From K189A clade bacterium (lineage in GTDB: Bacteria; Pseudomonadota; Gammaproteobacteria; Pseudomonadales; Azotimanducaceae): 47,491 bases of DNA. Shown one piece after another: positions 1 to 10,901 of the stretch (the first letter of the stretch is position 1; each line of letters begins with the position of its first letter). The notes under the pieces are model-generated. The model made no database searches and was not told the origin of the DNA. It was given only the letters and a program-made list of their open reading frames with translations. Location: NCBI GenBank assembly GCA_902613475.1, contig CACMHG010000012.1, positions 1-47,491 on the forward strand, read 5' to 3'. The position numbers and the translations under genes are program-made.

Positions 1-7
1 TTGCTCT

Positions 8-775
8 TCACTTACCTTCTATTGCCCGCAGAAGACCGCGTAGGATTTGCACCTCGGTTTCGTCGAGTTGCTGCCGCATAAACAAACGTCGAAGACGAGT
101 TAGGGTGTTTCCCGACTTTTGCGCATTCACAAAACCACTCTCAACAGCCAGCGATTCCAGATGAGCGACCAATCCGTCCAGTTGTTGGCCCGTTGCCGGA
201 TCTTTGTCCCAGATCCGACTGCCCAACCCTGCCAACACAGTGTCCTCTTGCTTGGTATCACCCGAAATCTGTATTTCGGTGCTCTCCAGGTGCTGAAAAA
301 TTTCGTAGCAAATAACCTGCACGGCCATAGCAAGATTGAGCGATCCATAAACCCTGGAAGACGGAATTTGCAAATGGGTATGGCATCGCTGCAGTTCCTC
401 ATTGGATAGTCCACTGTCTTCACGCCCAAAAAGTATCGCAATTTCCGCCTCTGGAGGCTGCTGCGTGAGCACCGGTCCTATGTCTCTTGCGAGAACCGCT
501 GGCCAGGGTATCGCGCGGGCACGAGTACTCGTCCCCACGACGTAGTGGCAATCCGATACGGCACTAGAAACATCCGATACCACTAGAGCAGCATCAAGCA
601 CATCTGCCGCTCCAGCCGCACGCCAATCGGCTTGTGGGTCGGGAAAGCGTGCGGGCTTTACAAGCACCAGGCGCTCCAGCCCCATGGTCTTCATTGCCCG
701 GGCCGTACCCCCAATATTGCCGGGATGACTTGGCTCCACCAGCACAATTCTTATGCGTTGAAATAGGCTTTTCAA
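8..775 (-). CDS. trmJ: tRNA (cytidine/uridine-2'-O-)-methyltransferase TrmJ
   Basis: SPOUT-class enzyme that 2'-O-methylates position 32 of several tRNAs, using SAM in the cytoplasm. The N-terminus (IRIVLVEPSHPGNIGGTARA, then MKTMGLERLVLV) and the C-terminal trefoil-knot segment GSLNLAMAVQVICYEI are typical of the TrmJ/LasT group. The open frame runs far upstream through the divergent suhB start, so I chose the TTG at 775, preceded by AGGGAA at a normal distance; this gives 255 aa, close to the usual 245-250. No in-frame ATG fits the family N-terminus. The head-to-head arrangement with suhB is common in gammaproteobacteria. The function call is firm and the exact start is inferred. Confidence 0.93.
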   Translation of the reverse strand: MKSLFQRIRIVLVEPSHPGNIGGTARAMKTMGLERLVLVKPARFPDPQADWRAAGAADVLDAALVVSDVSSAVSDCHYVVGTSTRARAIPWPAVLARDIGPVLTQQPPEAEIAILFGREDSGLSNEELQRCHTHLQIPSSRVYGSLNLAMAVQVICYEIFQHLESTEIQISGDTKQEDTVLAGLGSRIWDKDPATGQQLDGLVAHLESLAVESGFVNAQKSGNTLTRLRRLFMRQQLDETEVQILRGLLRAIEGK

Positions 776-892
776 TTGACGTGCTTCCCTGTTAATACTC
801 TGGCGTGTTTGATGACTCGTGCTTTCAGGCATTCCTTGGCTTAGCGGGCAAGTGCCTTTAGCATGCGCTGCCTCGACAAACGGATAGATACT

Positions 893-1669
893 ATGCAACC
901 CATGGCCAACATCGCACTGCGCGCGGCACGCAAAGCCGCCGATTATCTGGCCAGAAGCATGGATCGTCCAGATGAGTTCCAAATTCAAGAGAAACGCCAC
1001 AACGACTTTGTCTCGAACATCGACCGTACCGCAGAAGCGATTATCATCGAACAGATCCGCGAAACCTATCCAAACCATCGAATTCTGGCTGAGGAATCCG
1101 GGGAACAAAGCGGCGATTCAGAATTTACCTGGGTCATAGATCCGCTGGACGGCACCCTCAATTTTTTGCAGGGTATCCCCCACTTTGCCGTCTCGATTGG
1201 CATCATGAAGGGCCTGCACCATGAGCATGGTGTCATCGTCGATCCCGTGCGCGGAGAGGAATTTGTCGCCAGCCGCGGCTCAGGGGCCCAACTAAACGGC
1301 AAGCGCATTCGAGTCACTACCCGTGCAAAGCTGGAAGATTGCGTGCTCGGCACCGGCATACCGCCGGGCAGCATGTCTCGACTCGAGGACTACACGAGAT
1401 CGCTGCAGACCCTTACTGGAACCTGCCGGGGCATTCGTCGAGCGGGCAGCGCCGCATTGGACTTAGCCTATGTCGCCGCTGGACGCATGGACGGCTTCTG
1501 GGAAATGGGTTTGAGCAAGTGGGATATCGCCGCCGGAATCGTACTGGTGCGAGAAGCCGGCGGATTCGTTAGTGACTTATCCGGTGGCGAGAAATTCTGG
1601 GAAACCGGCGATATCGTTGCCGCCAACCCCAAGTGCTTCAAAAGCTTTATTCAGACGCTCAAGGCCTAG
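893..1669 (+). CDS. suhB: Inositol-1-monophosphatase SuhB
   Basis: Mg2+-dependent phosphatase of the inositol monophosphatase family; in E. coli SuhB also acts with the Nus factors in rRNA transcription antitermination. Visible motifs are EESGE (metal site), WVIDPLDGTLNF (metal and catalytic site) and WDIAAGIVLVREAGG (C-terminal signature). The 258 aa length is slightly below the E. coli protein (267 aa). I start at the ATG giving MQPMANIALRAARKAADYLA, which lines up with the family N-terminus; the upstream ATG at 863 adds ten atypical residues. It diverges from trmJ and converges on secF with only 8 bases between the stops, leaving no room for an ordinary terminator. Confidence 0.95.
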   Translation: MQPMANIALRAARKAADYLARSMDRPDEFQIQEKRHNDFVSNIDRTAEAIIIEQIRETYPNHRILAEESGEQSGDSEFTWVIDPLDGTLNFLQGIPHFAVSIGIMKGLHHEHGVIVDPVRGEEFVASRGSGAQLNGKRIRVTTRAKLEDCVLGTGIPPGSMSRLEDYTRSLQTLTGTCRGIRRAGSAALDLAYVAAGRMDGFWEMGLSKWDIAAGIVLVREAGGFVSDLSGGEKFWETGDIVAANPKCFKSFIQTLKA

Positions 1670-1677
1670 GTGATCCA

Positions 1678-2631
1678 CTAGGGGTAACTGCCGTCCTCGT
1701 TCCCATCCTGTTCCGGCTCGGGCACCAACAGGTCTTCGCGGGAAATATTCATTAATAACAATACATTTGCCGCGACGTAAATCGACGAGTAGGTACCGAT
1801 AACGACGCCTATCGAGAGCGCCGTGGCGAACCCTCGTATCACTTCACCACCGGCGAACAGCAAGGCCAGCAATACGAACAACGTCGTCAATGACGTCACC
1901 AAGGTGCGGCCCAGGGTTTGGTTTAGGGCTTGGTTGATAATCTCTATCGGGCTACCCCGTCGCGCACGGCGGAAGTTCTCACGAATTCTGTCACTCACAA
2001 CAATCGTGTCGTTAAGTGAGTAGCCGATTACCGCCAGAAGGGCCGCCAGCACGGTCAGATCGAAGGTCCATCCGAAGATGGAGAAACATCCCAACACGAT
2101 GATGACGTCGTGAGCTAGGGCCGTGACCGCGCCAACGGAAAACTGTTTGGTAAAACGAAACAGAATGTAGAGCATGACCACGAGCAATGCCGTCAGTAAC
2201 GCCAGGCCGCCGTCTTCCGCCAGTTCATCGCCAACCGCCGGGCCAACGTAGTTGGACTGCTGCAGAACAATGCCCGGATACTCAGCGGCAAGGGCCGCAA
2301 AAATCTCATCGCCCAGGCCCACCTGTCCGGTAACACCAAGTTCCTCCTGAGGCGGTACACGAATCAGCAGATCCTCGTCCGAACCAAATGTCTGCACGGT
2401 TCCATTGGTAAAGCCCGCATCTACTAAGTAACCGCGAACGGTTTGTGGATCTACTTTTTCATCCAGCTTCACCTCGACCAGTGAGCCGCCAGTAAAATCC
2501 AATCCAAGATTCAAGCCCTGATAAGACAAGGATCCCAGGGCAGCCGCCAGCACGACGCCTGACAGCACCATGGCTATCAGGCGTTTGCCCATGAAGTCGA
2601 CCTGAAAGGTGTTGCTCTGAGAATCGCTCAT
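1678..2631 (-). CDS. secF: Protein translocase subunit SecF
   Basis: Inner-membrane RND-type subunit that works with SecD and YajC to drive late steps of Sec protein export using the proton or sodium motive force. The 317 aa protein has an N-terminal membrane helix, the conserved GLDFTGG motif at about residues 45-51, a periplasmic domain, and five further helices containing LAALLAVIGYSLNDTIVVSDRIREN, the RND helix-4 signature. The start overlaps the secD stop by ATGA, so the two are almost certainly translationally coupled. Its stop faces suhB across 8 bases. Confidence 0.96.
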   Translation of the reverse strand: MSDSQSNTFQVDFMGKRLIAMVLSGVVLAAALGSLSYQGLNLGLDFTGGSLVEVKLDEKVDPQTVRGYLVDAGFTNGTVQTFGSDEDLLIRVPPQEELGVTGQVGLGDEIFAALAAEYPGIVLQQSNYVGPAVGDELAEDGGLALLTALLVVMLYILFRFTKQFSVGAVTALAHDVIIVLGCFSIFGWTFDLTVLAALLAVIGYSLNDTIVVSDRIRENFRRARRGSPIEIINQALNQTLGRTLVTSLTTLFVLLALLFAGGEVIRGFATALSIGVVIGTYSSIYVAANVLLLMNISREDLLVPEPEQDGNEDGSYP

Positions 2632-4475
2632 ATCTTAATCGACTCCAGCTTGCGGCCACCGTACATCAGGTTCACGAGGGCACGGGTTACCAAAATGGCG
2701 GTGAACATCGAGGTCACGATGCCCACGGCTAGAGTGACAGCAAAGCCGCGCACCGGTCCGCTTCCTATCGAAAGCAGGATAATGGCTACAAAAAACGTTG
2801 TGACGTTAGCATCGGTAATTGTCAGCAATGCCCGGTCGAAACCAGCCTGAATGGCCATTTGCGGAGGGTGATTCTTCAACTCCTCCCGAATACGGGAAAA
2901 TATCAGTACATTCGCATCTACGGCCATCCCGACCGTCAAGACAATGCCCGCAATGCCCGGAAGGGTAAGTGTGGCGCCAAGTATCGACATGATCGCAACC
3001 AAGAGCGTTAAGTTGGCGGTTAGAGCCACGTTGGCTGCCAAGCCAAAACCCCGGTAATAAAAGATCATAAAGGCCAAAACTAGGGCGAAGCCGATGGCAA
3101 CGGACTGCCAACCACGCCGGATATTCTCATCGCCGAGCTGGGCACCAACAGTGCGCTCCTCAACAATGTACATGGGGGCAGCCAGGGCACCAGCGCGCAG
3201 GAGCAGGGCCAGGTCCTGAGCCTCACGCAGACTTAAGCCCGTGATGCGAAAACTGAAGCCGAGTGCGGCCTGAATCGTCGCCACACTGATCAGGCGTCTC
3301 TCTTCAATGGTGTAATACTCTTCGATTGTTTCGCCATCGCGAACAACCTCGCGCACCCGAGGCTTCTGCTCGATGAAGAGAATGGCCATGGAGCGTCCGA
3401 TATTGTCCTTGGTGGCGGCATGCATCTTTCGACCGCCCTCATTGTCCAGCTCGATACTGACCTGGGGTTGGCTGGTTTCGGGATCGTAAGATTGCTGGGC
3501 GTCCTGCACATTGTTACCAGTCACAATATTGCGCCGCATGATGTCCTGCATACGGCTCTGATACTCATAGGTTTCAAGCTGCGACTTTCGGGCTCTTGGC
3601 AGTGCCTCGAGGCGAAACTCCAGGTTGGCGAATTTGTTCAAAATTTCCTTCGCCCTGGCGCTGTCCTGTATACCCGGCAAATCGACCACAATTCTTGAAC
3701 GGCCTAAGCGCTGGACCTGAGGCTCGGAAACACCCAGCTCATTGACGCGATTGCGCAAGCTGGTCAAGTTTTGACTGATGGCGCGATCTTCTAAAGCCCG
3801 GATTTTATCTTCTGTGAGTGTGAACCTGAGAATCAGATCCCCGGCACTTTCTCGCTCCTGCACCAAAAAGTCCTGATAGTCCACCAGGACCGCCTTGGCC
3901 TCCTCTCGAGTCGCTTCATCGCGAAAACCAATGCTGATGGTTTGGCCGTCGACCCAATTGCGGTTGGGTAAGAAACGTATCCGCTCATCGATCAATTTGT
4001 CACGCATCCCCTCGGCGCTGTTGTCGACAACGCCGGCAATGTAGTCCTGCATATTGACCTGAAGCAGAAAGTGAGCGCCACCGAACAAGTCCAATCCCAG
4101 CGACATGGGTTTGCCACCGAGATCTTGCAGCCACTGAGGCGTCGTTGGCGCTTGCGCTAACGCGACCACAAAGTCGCCGGCATTGTCGTTGAGGGTATCT
4201 GCGATCAGGCTTCGGGCACCTAACTGGGCATCTTCATCCTGCAATCGTACGAGTAAGGAGCCATCGTCTTCATCAACCCCAATCACTGTTACGCCCGCTT
4301 TATCTAGGGCAGCCAATACCCGAGACTTCTGCGCGGCACCCATACTTGCATCTGCGTCTAGAGAACGTATCTGGACCGCAGGGTCTGGCTGAAAAACGTT
4401 CGGGGCAGCAAACAGTGCTCCGAGCAAACATACGGTTGCTACGAGGATATTTTTCCACAGAGGAAAGACATTCAT
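2628..4475 (-). CDS. secD: Protein translocase subunit SecD
   Basis: Large partner of SecF in the auxiliary translocase complex; six membrane helices with a big periplasmic domain. The conserved GLDLFGGAHFLLQV, the RNRVNELGVSEP region and the C-terminal VGMAVDANVLIFSRIREEL signature are all present. The start given (MNVFPLWKNILVATVCLLGA) matches the family N-terminus and gives 615 aa, the usual size. An in-frame ATG at 4562 would add 29 hydrophilic residues that are not typical of SecD; neither start has a strong ribosome binding site. The 140-base gap to yajC shows no clear feature. Confidence 0.95.
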   Translation of the reverse strand: MNVFPLWKNILVATVCLLGALFAAPNVFQPDPAVQIRSLDADASMGAAQKSRVLAALDKAGVTVIGVDEDDGSLLVRLQDEDAQLGARSLIADTLNDNAGDFVVALAQAPTTPQWLQDLGGKPMSLGLDLFGGAHFLLQVNMQDYIAGVVDNSAEGMRDKLIDERIRFLPNRNWVDGQTISIGFRDEATREEAKAVLVDYQDFLVQERESAGDLILRFTLTEDKIRALEDRAISQNLTSLRNRVNELGVSEPQVQRLGRSRIVVDLPGIQDSARAKEILNKFANLEFRLEALPRARKSQLETYEYQSRMQDIMRRNIVTGNNVQDAQQSYDPETSQPQVSIELDNEGGRKMHAATKDNIGRSMAILFIEQKPRVREVVRDGETIEEYYTIEERRLISVATIQAALGFSFRITGLSLREAQDLALLLRAGALAAPMYIVEERTVGAQLGDENIRRGWQSVAIGFALVLAFMIFYYRGFGLAANVALTANLTLLVAIMSILGATLTLPGIAGIVLTVGMAVDANVLIFSRIREELKNHPPQMAIQAGFDRALLTITDANVTTFFVAIILLSIGSGPVRGFAVTLAVGIVTSMFTAILVTRALVNLMYGGRKLESIKI

Positions 4476-4702
4476 AGGCCCCCGGCGAGAGGGAGCACCA
4501 AGCAGTGTTGTACCTTGACCGCCATTGTCTTGGGGTCTGCTCTCGTCGTGATTCATGGACATCTCATTAATGATGGTGATCGCATGTGTCTATGCCGAAG
4601 CGATTAGCCCCAGCGGTCCCAGCTCAAAAGGAAAATGGCAACCAACGGCTCACCACCCAACTCCATCAAAACCCGGCACTACGTAACCTTATCCAAAGGT
4701 GC

Positions 4703-7203
<2,501 letters not shown>

Positions 7204-7296
7204 TGGCTTTACCGACCATGAGTGAGCTGACTATTGTATCTGTAACCGCGCTTGTGCAGAATCGCCAACCTCTAAACACGCCTGTTTTTTGTATCT

Positions 7297-7383
7297 GCCC
7301 GGGTGGCGAAATTGGTAGACGCAGGGGATTCAAAATCCCCCGGTAGAAATACCGTATCGGTTCGAGTCCGATCCCGGGTACCA
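7297..7383 (+). tRNA. tRNA-Leu (anticodon CAA)
   Basis: An 87-base class II tRNA with encoded CCA. The acceptor stem pairs GCCCGGG (7297-7303) with CCCGGGT (7373-7379), the first pair being G-U, followed by discriminator A and CCA. The D-arm contains GGTGGCGAAATTGGTAGACGC-like leucine features. The anticodon arm GGGGA-TTCAAAA-TCCCC gives anticodon CAA, reading UUG. A long variable arm (CGGTAGAAATACCG) and T-arm with GGTTCGAGTCC complete it. It is transcribed away from queA. Its 3' sequences recur downstream (7384-7511). Confidence 0.95.
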
Positions 7384-7511
7384 ATCAACGACGTTGCTAT
7401 CCACTGCTACGCAGTACCCTATCGGCGACTTCGTCTTGATAGGGGGATTCAAAATCCCCCGGTAGAATGCCGCTGCTACGCAGCAGCGCGAGTCCGATCC
7501 CGGGTACCAAT
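7384..7511 (+). repeat. Degenerate tRNA-Leu copy embedded in a hairpin run
   Basis: Two blocks of the upstream tRNA-Leu recur here without change: 25 bases covering the anticodon arm and the start of the variable arm (7324-7348 repeated at 7443-7467), and 23 bases covering the 3' T-arm, acceptor strand, CCA and two flanking bases (7363-7385 repeated at 7489-7511). Between and before them the tRNA sequence is replaced by short perfect hairpins: CAACGACGTTG, ACTGCTACGCAGT, a CCTATC/GATAGG stem, and CGCTGCTACGCAGCAGCG. The 5' acceptor strand and D-arm are missing, so this is not a working tRNA. It may be the trace of an att site, or a tRNA-derived repeat element. Confidence 0.85.
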
Positions 7512-7837
7512 TTTATTTGATAAAAAACAATAGGTTACGGACAAGTTGCTAACCAAGAGCATCCTCCTCCGAACTTCAAACAATGTTTGGAGATCTCTTG
7601 GGGATCCTCAGGGTTAAAAAAGCCCCCGCACCGGCGATATGGATGGAGCCGATTGGAGCCCCGCTTGTGTCGTCAAAAGTTGACGAAACTGAAACCAAAT
7701 TGATTTGTAACACCCACGCTATTTCCACTCATGTTGGCGGGGGGTAGGTTTATGGAGTTATCCAGCATCCCCTGAGACTTGAGATGTTCCTCTTTCGCTA
7801 TGCTGTCATTTGCCCACGATTGAAAAATAACAACTGA
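7512..7837. other. Non-coding gap upstream of the two-component genes
   Basis: No convincing coding sequence in 326 bases. Two perfect inverted repeats are visible: CAAAC-AAT-GTTTG at 7577-7589 and CGTCAA-AAG-TTGACG at 7671-7685. Either could be a regulator site for the downstream kinase operon, but nothing fixes this. A GGGG...CCCCC pair around 7597-7626 has no T-tract and does not look like a terminator. Confidence 0.5.
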
Positions 7838-8740
7838 ATGGCTTACGATAAAGAGAAAAAGAACCTTTCAATGTCGGATACGAGCATAGAAGAAGCAAAT
7901 GCGGAAATCGAGCAGCTAAAGAAGCTGCTGCAACAAGCGAAGTCTGTCGCTCTCTCGCAGGAACACCTTGCAGCCACCGGTCGGCTGACCGCCGGAGTTG
8001 CACACGAAATAAAAAACCCTCTCAATTTCATCAACAACTTTTCGAAGATCGCGAACAGCACAGCCAACGATTTAGCGGAAGAGTTAACTGAGCCGGACTC
8101 TATTGATTGGGAAGAGGTAGAGGACCTTATCGACATTTTGCAAGAGGCAACCGCTCGAGTGGTAGAGCACGGCATACGTGCGGATGCAATTGTAAAGAGC
8201 ATGCTCATGCACGCACGCGGCGAGGAAGAAACTAAGATAGACGTCGACGTCGAGAACTTAATTCAAGACTTCACGCGCTTAGCGCAGAAGGGGTTTGGGT
8301 CTGAGTACCCCGAAGGCAAAATTGAAGTGGAAACCAGCGTATCAACGGACATGCCGCCTTTAGTCGTGCCCACGCAGGGGCTGTCGCGAGTGATCATAAA
8401 TCTAGTTACTAACGCCTGCTACGAAGCTTTCAAGACCGCCGAAAAATCTAATGGACCTAATTCAGGACAGGTTTCCCTCGACGCCACGTATAACTCAGAG
8501 AAGGGCTTACTCGTGATTCGGGTCGAAGATACGGGTGGCGGGGTAAAACCGGAGGTCCGTGACCAAATTTTCGAACCTTTCTTCACCACCAAGCCTACTT
8601 CTGAAGGCACAGGTTTAGGCCTGTCTATTTGTCGGGGCATCATCGAAAGTAATCAAGGCCGCCTTTACGTCGAAGATGCCGAATTAGGTGGGGCTGCATT
8701 TGTCGTTGAAATCCCTGCAGAAATCGGTGTCAGCATTTAA
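7838..8740 (+). CDS. Soluble sensor histidine kinase (NtrB/ZraS-like core)
   Basis: Autophosphorylating kinase that should pass phosphate to the response regulator encoded 15 bases downstream. The first 45 residues form a charged coiled coil (IEEANAEIEQLKKLLQQAK). The phosphoacceptor box is GVAHEIKNPLNFINNF with His56. The ATPase domain shows the N-box NLVTNACYEAF, the G1 box DTGGGVKPE, the F-box IFEPFFTTKP and the G2 box GTGLGLSICRGIIE. There is no membrane segment or recognisable sensor domain, so the input is probably cytoplasmic or through a partner. A second in-frame ATG (7871, MSDTSIEEAN) is an equally possible start; neither has a strong ribosome site. Confidence 0.9.
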   Translation: MAYDKEKKNLSMSDTSIEEANAEIEQLKKLLQQAKSVALSQEHLAATGRLTAGVAHEIKNPLNFINNFSKIANSTANDLAEELTEPDSIDWEEVEDLIDILQEATARVVEHGIRADAIVKSMLMHARGEEETKIDVDVENLIQDFTRLAQKGFGSEYPEGKIEVETSVSTDMPPLVVPTQGLSRVIINLVTNACYEAFKTAEKSNGPNSGQVSLDATYNSEKGLLVIRVEDTGGGVKPEVRDQIFEPFFTTKPTSEGTGLGLSICRGIIESNQGRLYVEDAELGGAAFVVEIPAEIGVSI

Positions 8741-8755
8741 AGAGGTCAATGCTAA

Positions 8756-9841
8756 ATGAATGTAACGGAAACACAGACTCCCCAAATTCTTTTTGTTGAC
8801 GATGAGCCTGATTTACAAATCCTGTTGCAACAAAAATTTCGCAAAAGAATAAAATCTGGCGAAATGACACTCTTCTTCGCGCTTAACGGCGCGGAGGCGC
8901 TTGCGATGCTGGCAGAAAATCCAGCCATTGACTTTGTCATTAGCGATATCAACATGCCGGTGATGGATGGTTTAGAGTTCCTGTCGAACCTGAGGAATGA
9001 CTTCCCGTTGGTCAGAGCGGTAATGCTTTCGGCATACGGCGATATGGACAAAATCCGCTCGGCGATGAACCGAGGCGCCTTCGATTTCTTGACTAAACCA
9101 ATAGATTTCGAAGACCTCGACATGACCATGCAAAAAACTCTCAGCCACGTCAGAGACATAAAACGTAACATCCTCTCAAAACGCGAAAACGACGTCATGA
9201 AAGACTTCGTGGACGAAGCTTGGGTCACCAAGCTCCTGGATAATGCTGACCAAACGCTCGAAAAAGGAGAAAGCAGCATAGAGCGCAAGGGTGAAACAAT
9301 CGAAGCATCGATACTGTTCGCCGATATTTGCGGATTTACAGCTGCCGCTGAACATATTCCCCCAGAAGCACTGGTAGAAAACCTCAATCGCTTTTTTGAT
9401 GTCATGGTCAAAGAAATTATTGACGAGGGCGGTAGCGTCGATAAGTTCATGGGAGACGCAGTGATGGCGATCTTTCAAGGGGAAGATCGTCTGCGGCGAT
9501 GCTTCAGCGCTGCCTTGCAGATACATCATGCTCTCGCGCAACAACCCGAAATGAAAAGCACTTGTCTTAACTACCAGGTAAAAGTGGCTATCGGTATTGA
9601 TGATGGTGTTGTTGTTTATGGCCCGATGGGGGCGGCAAAAGCCCACCGTTTAGATTATACGGTCATTGGCAACGCCGTAAATCTCGCATCGCGTATAGAG
9701 TCAAAAGCGTCAGCGGGCCAAACTTTGTTACGCACTGAGCTTGCTGAGGAATTGCGTTCTCAGTACAACTTTGAGGACCTGGGGGAACACGATATCAAGG
9801 GTAAGACGGAAAGAATTGCGTTATCAGCGCACAACGCATAG
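8756..9841 (+). CDS. Response regulator with class III adenylate/guanylate cyclase output
   Basis: The N-terminal receiver domain (about 1-125) has the acidic pocket FVDDEP (Asp15, Asp16), phosphoacceptor Asp64 in ISDINMPVMDG and the conserved Lys in FLTKPID. A linker leads to a class III nucleotide cyclase domain (about 180-361) with metal site ILFADICGFTAAAE, the KFMGDAVMAIF motif and DYTVIGNAVNLASRIE. The Lys in KFMGD and the Asp in DYTVIG are the residues usually linked to ATP rather than GTP selectivity, so cAMP is the likely product. Its position 15 bases after the histidine kinase implies one phosphorelay controlling cyclic nucleotide output. Confidence 0.92.
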   Translation: MNVTETQTPQILFVDDEPDLQILLQQKFRKRIKSGEMTLFFALNGAEALAMLAENPAIDFVISDINMPVMDGLEFLSNLRNDFPLVRAVMLSAYGDMDKIRSAMNRGAFDFLTKPIDFEDLDMTMQKTLSHVRDIKRNILSKRENDVMKDFVDEAWVTKLLDNADQTLEKGESSIERKGETIEASILFADICGFTAAAEHIPPEALVENLNRFFDVMVKEIIDEGGSVDKFMGDAVMAIFQGEDRLRRCFSAALQIHHALAQQPEMKSTCLNYQVKVAIGIDDGVVVYGPMGAAKAHRLDYTVIGNAVNLASRIESKASAGQTLLRTELAEELRSQYNFEDLGEHDIKGKTERIALSAHNA

Positions 9842-9983
9842 TGCAGTTTTTCACCCTTTGCAGCCAACGCCGTGAATCTATTCTCTATATCCCGCGCCGC
9901 AATTTGCTGCAGCTCTTCCAGAATGGTATCGAAAAGGCTTCTTGGATGAATGGGCCTGGGATTTGTCGACTGTTTTGATCCGC

Positions 9984-10136
9984 CTAGGACTCTTTGCACT
10001 TAGATCTTTGCGTCATTGCACGGCCGCAGTTTTTCTTACCTTGATCATCTTCGACCTCCAGCCCGGCCTGATTTGCAGTCCCAGCGCAGCCCCCAAAAGC
10101 CAGCAGGCAGATCATTCCAATCAAAACAAGTTTCAT
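9984..10136 (-). CDS. Small predicted lipoprotein (50 aa)
   Basis: Short gene found by reading the minus strand. It encodes MKLVLIGMICLLAFGGCAGT followed by a charged tail ending NCGRAMTQRSKCKES. The first 16 residues are a type II signal peptide with Cys17 as the probable lipidated residue; two more cysteines lie in the tail. The lipobox (FGGC) is slightly off consensus. The start overlaps the stop of the upstream membrane-peptide gene by ATGA, which argues that both are real and translationally coupled. Many gammaproteobacteria encode tiny lipoproteins with a Cys-rich tail of this kind; no function is known to me. Confidence 0.65.
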   Translation of the reverse strand: MKLVLIGMICLLAFGGCAGTANQAGLEVEDDQGKKNCGRAMTQRSKCKES

Positions 10137-10300
10137 TTCTGCTCACCGTCTCGCGGGTTTTTTTTGCCCTTGAATATCAGCGGCGGCAAAACAAGTAAGA
10201 GTGGCAGGAAAAAAATTCCCGCGTTGCTGCTGATTCTAAAGACCATGTAGCAGCAATATAGTGCAAGAACGGTAATCAGTAGGTTGCGAGCGAGCATCAT
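10133..10300 (-). CDS. Small membrane protein (55 aa)
   Basis: Encodes MMLARNLLITVLALYCCYMV followed by a second hydrophobic stretch (IFFLPLLLVLPPLIF) and a basic tail KGKKNPRDGEQK, so two membrane helices with a cytoplasmic C-terminus are likely. The stop overlaps the start of the small lipoprotein gene (ATGA at 10136-10133). A second ATG follows directly at 10297. I do not recognise the family. The evidence is the coupled overlap and strongly membrane-like composition, not homology. Confidence 0.6.
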   Translation of the reverse strand: MMLARNLLITVLALYCCYMVFRISSNAGIFFLPLLLVLPPLIFKGKKNPRDGEQK

Positions 10301-10417
10301 GGTAAAAGATTACCGAAGGGCTTTCTTACATGCACACACGTCGCGACGCATAGCTGTCCGCCAACGAGGCGCGACATGTGGCATGAATATGAGGTCATCG
10401 CGAAGCCTTTGACATGA

Positions 10418-10828
10418 TCAGTCGCGCATTTGCTCGACCATCCACAGCTCCCGTCCGTCGCACGCTACGATGCTTTCATACCTAGCAAAGAGCGCCCCAG
10501 TCTCTGCGCCGCCGAAGAACTCCTGCATGGACTGCCCCATGGATTCTAGATTTGGGAAAGCGGTCGCCACAACGACGTCTGCTGCATCAAGCTCGCTGAC
10601 AAAGTACGGAGTCCACAACCAAGAGCGGAAATTAGGGTTGTCCATCTTGTCGGAAAGCACATTGAAATCTTTGTACCAAGCTCGCAGGTCTTCGATGGTT
10701 TTGCCGTCCTGATATTTGCAAACCCACAGCTCCACAGGGGCTTCGCCAGAAGACATGCTCTCTGAGTGGTCATCCGCAAAAACGGGAGTTGCTAGCAAGG
10801 CCATTAAAAGGGTGATGAGTAGTTTCAT
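10418..10828 (-). CDS. Exported hypothetical protein (136 aa)
   Basis: A clear Sec signal peptide (MKLLITLLMALLATPVFA, cleavage before DDHSES) precedes a roughly 118-residue mature domain with two cysteines (WVCKYQDGK and IVACDGRE). The alternating beta and helix pattern, with repeated aromatic residues (WYKDF, SWLWTPYF), suggests a ferredoxin-like or dimeric alpha/beta-barrel fold, but I do not recognise a named family. The mature N-terminus ADDH resembles that predicted for the neighbouring frameshifted gene, and the two may be distant paralogues. GAAGAGAAAACC precedes the ATG as ribosome site. Confidence 0.75.
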   Translation of the reverse strand: MKLLITLLMALLATPVFADDHSESMSSGEAPVELWVCKYQDGKTIEDLRAWYKDFNVLSDKMDNPNFRSWLWTPYFVSELDAADVVVATAFPNLESMGQSMQEFFGGAETGALFARYESIVACDGRELWMVEQMRD

Positions 10829-10901
10829 TGGTTTTCTCTTCTTCTATTTTTTTGTTATGCCAATCGAATCGGTTTAAGCGCTAGGTGCCTTACCCTTTTC
10901 C

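Noticed and set aside
4476..4562. N-terminal extension of SecD as a real domain
   Set aside because: The 29 residues are low in family similarity and the inner start gives normal length; kept only as an alternative start.
7384..7511. Second functional tRNA-Leu
   Set aside because: The 5' acceptor strand and D-arm are missing and the T-arm is replaced by a palindrome, so it cannot fold as a tRNA.
7597..7626. GGGG...CCCCC pair as a rho-independent terminator
   Set aside because: The loop is long and A-rich and no T-tract follows on either strand.
9760..9999. 79-codon minus-strand frame antisense to the cyclase 3' end
   Set aside because: The composition is protein-like (LFDTILEELQQIAARDIENR), but it overlaps the response regulator and the small lipoprotein gene and has no recognised family or ribosome site.
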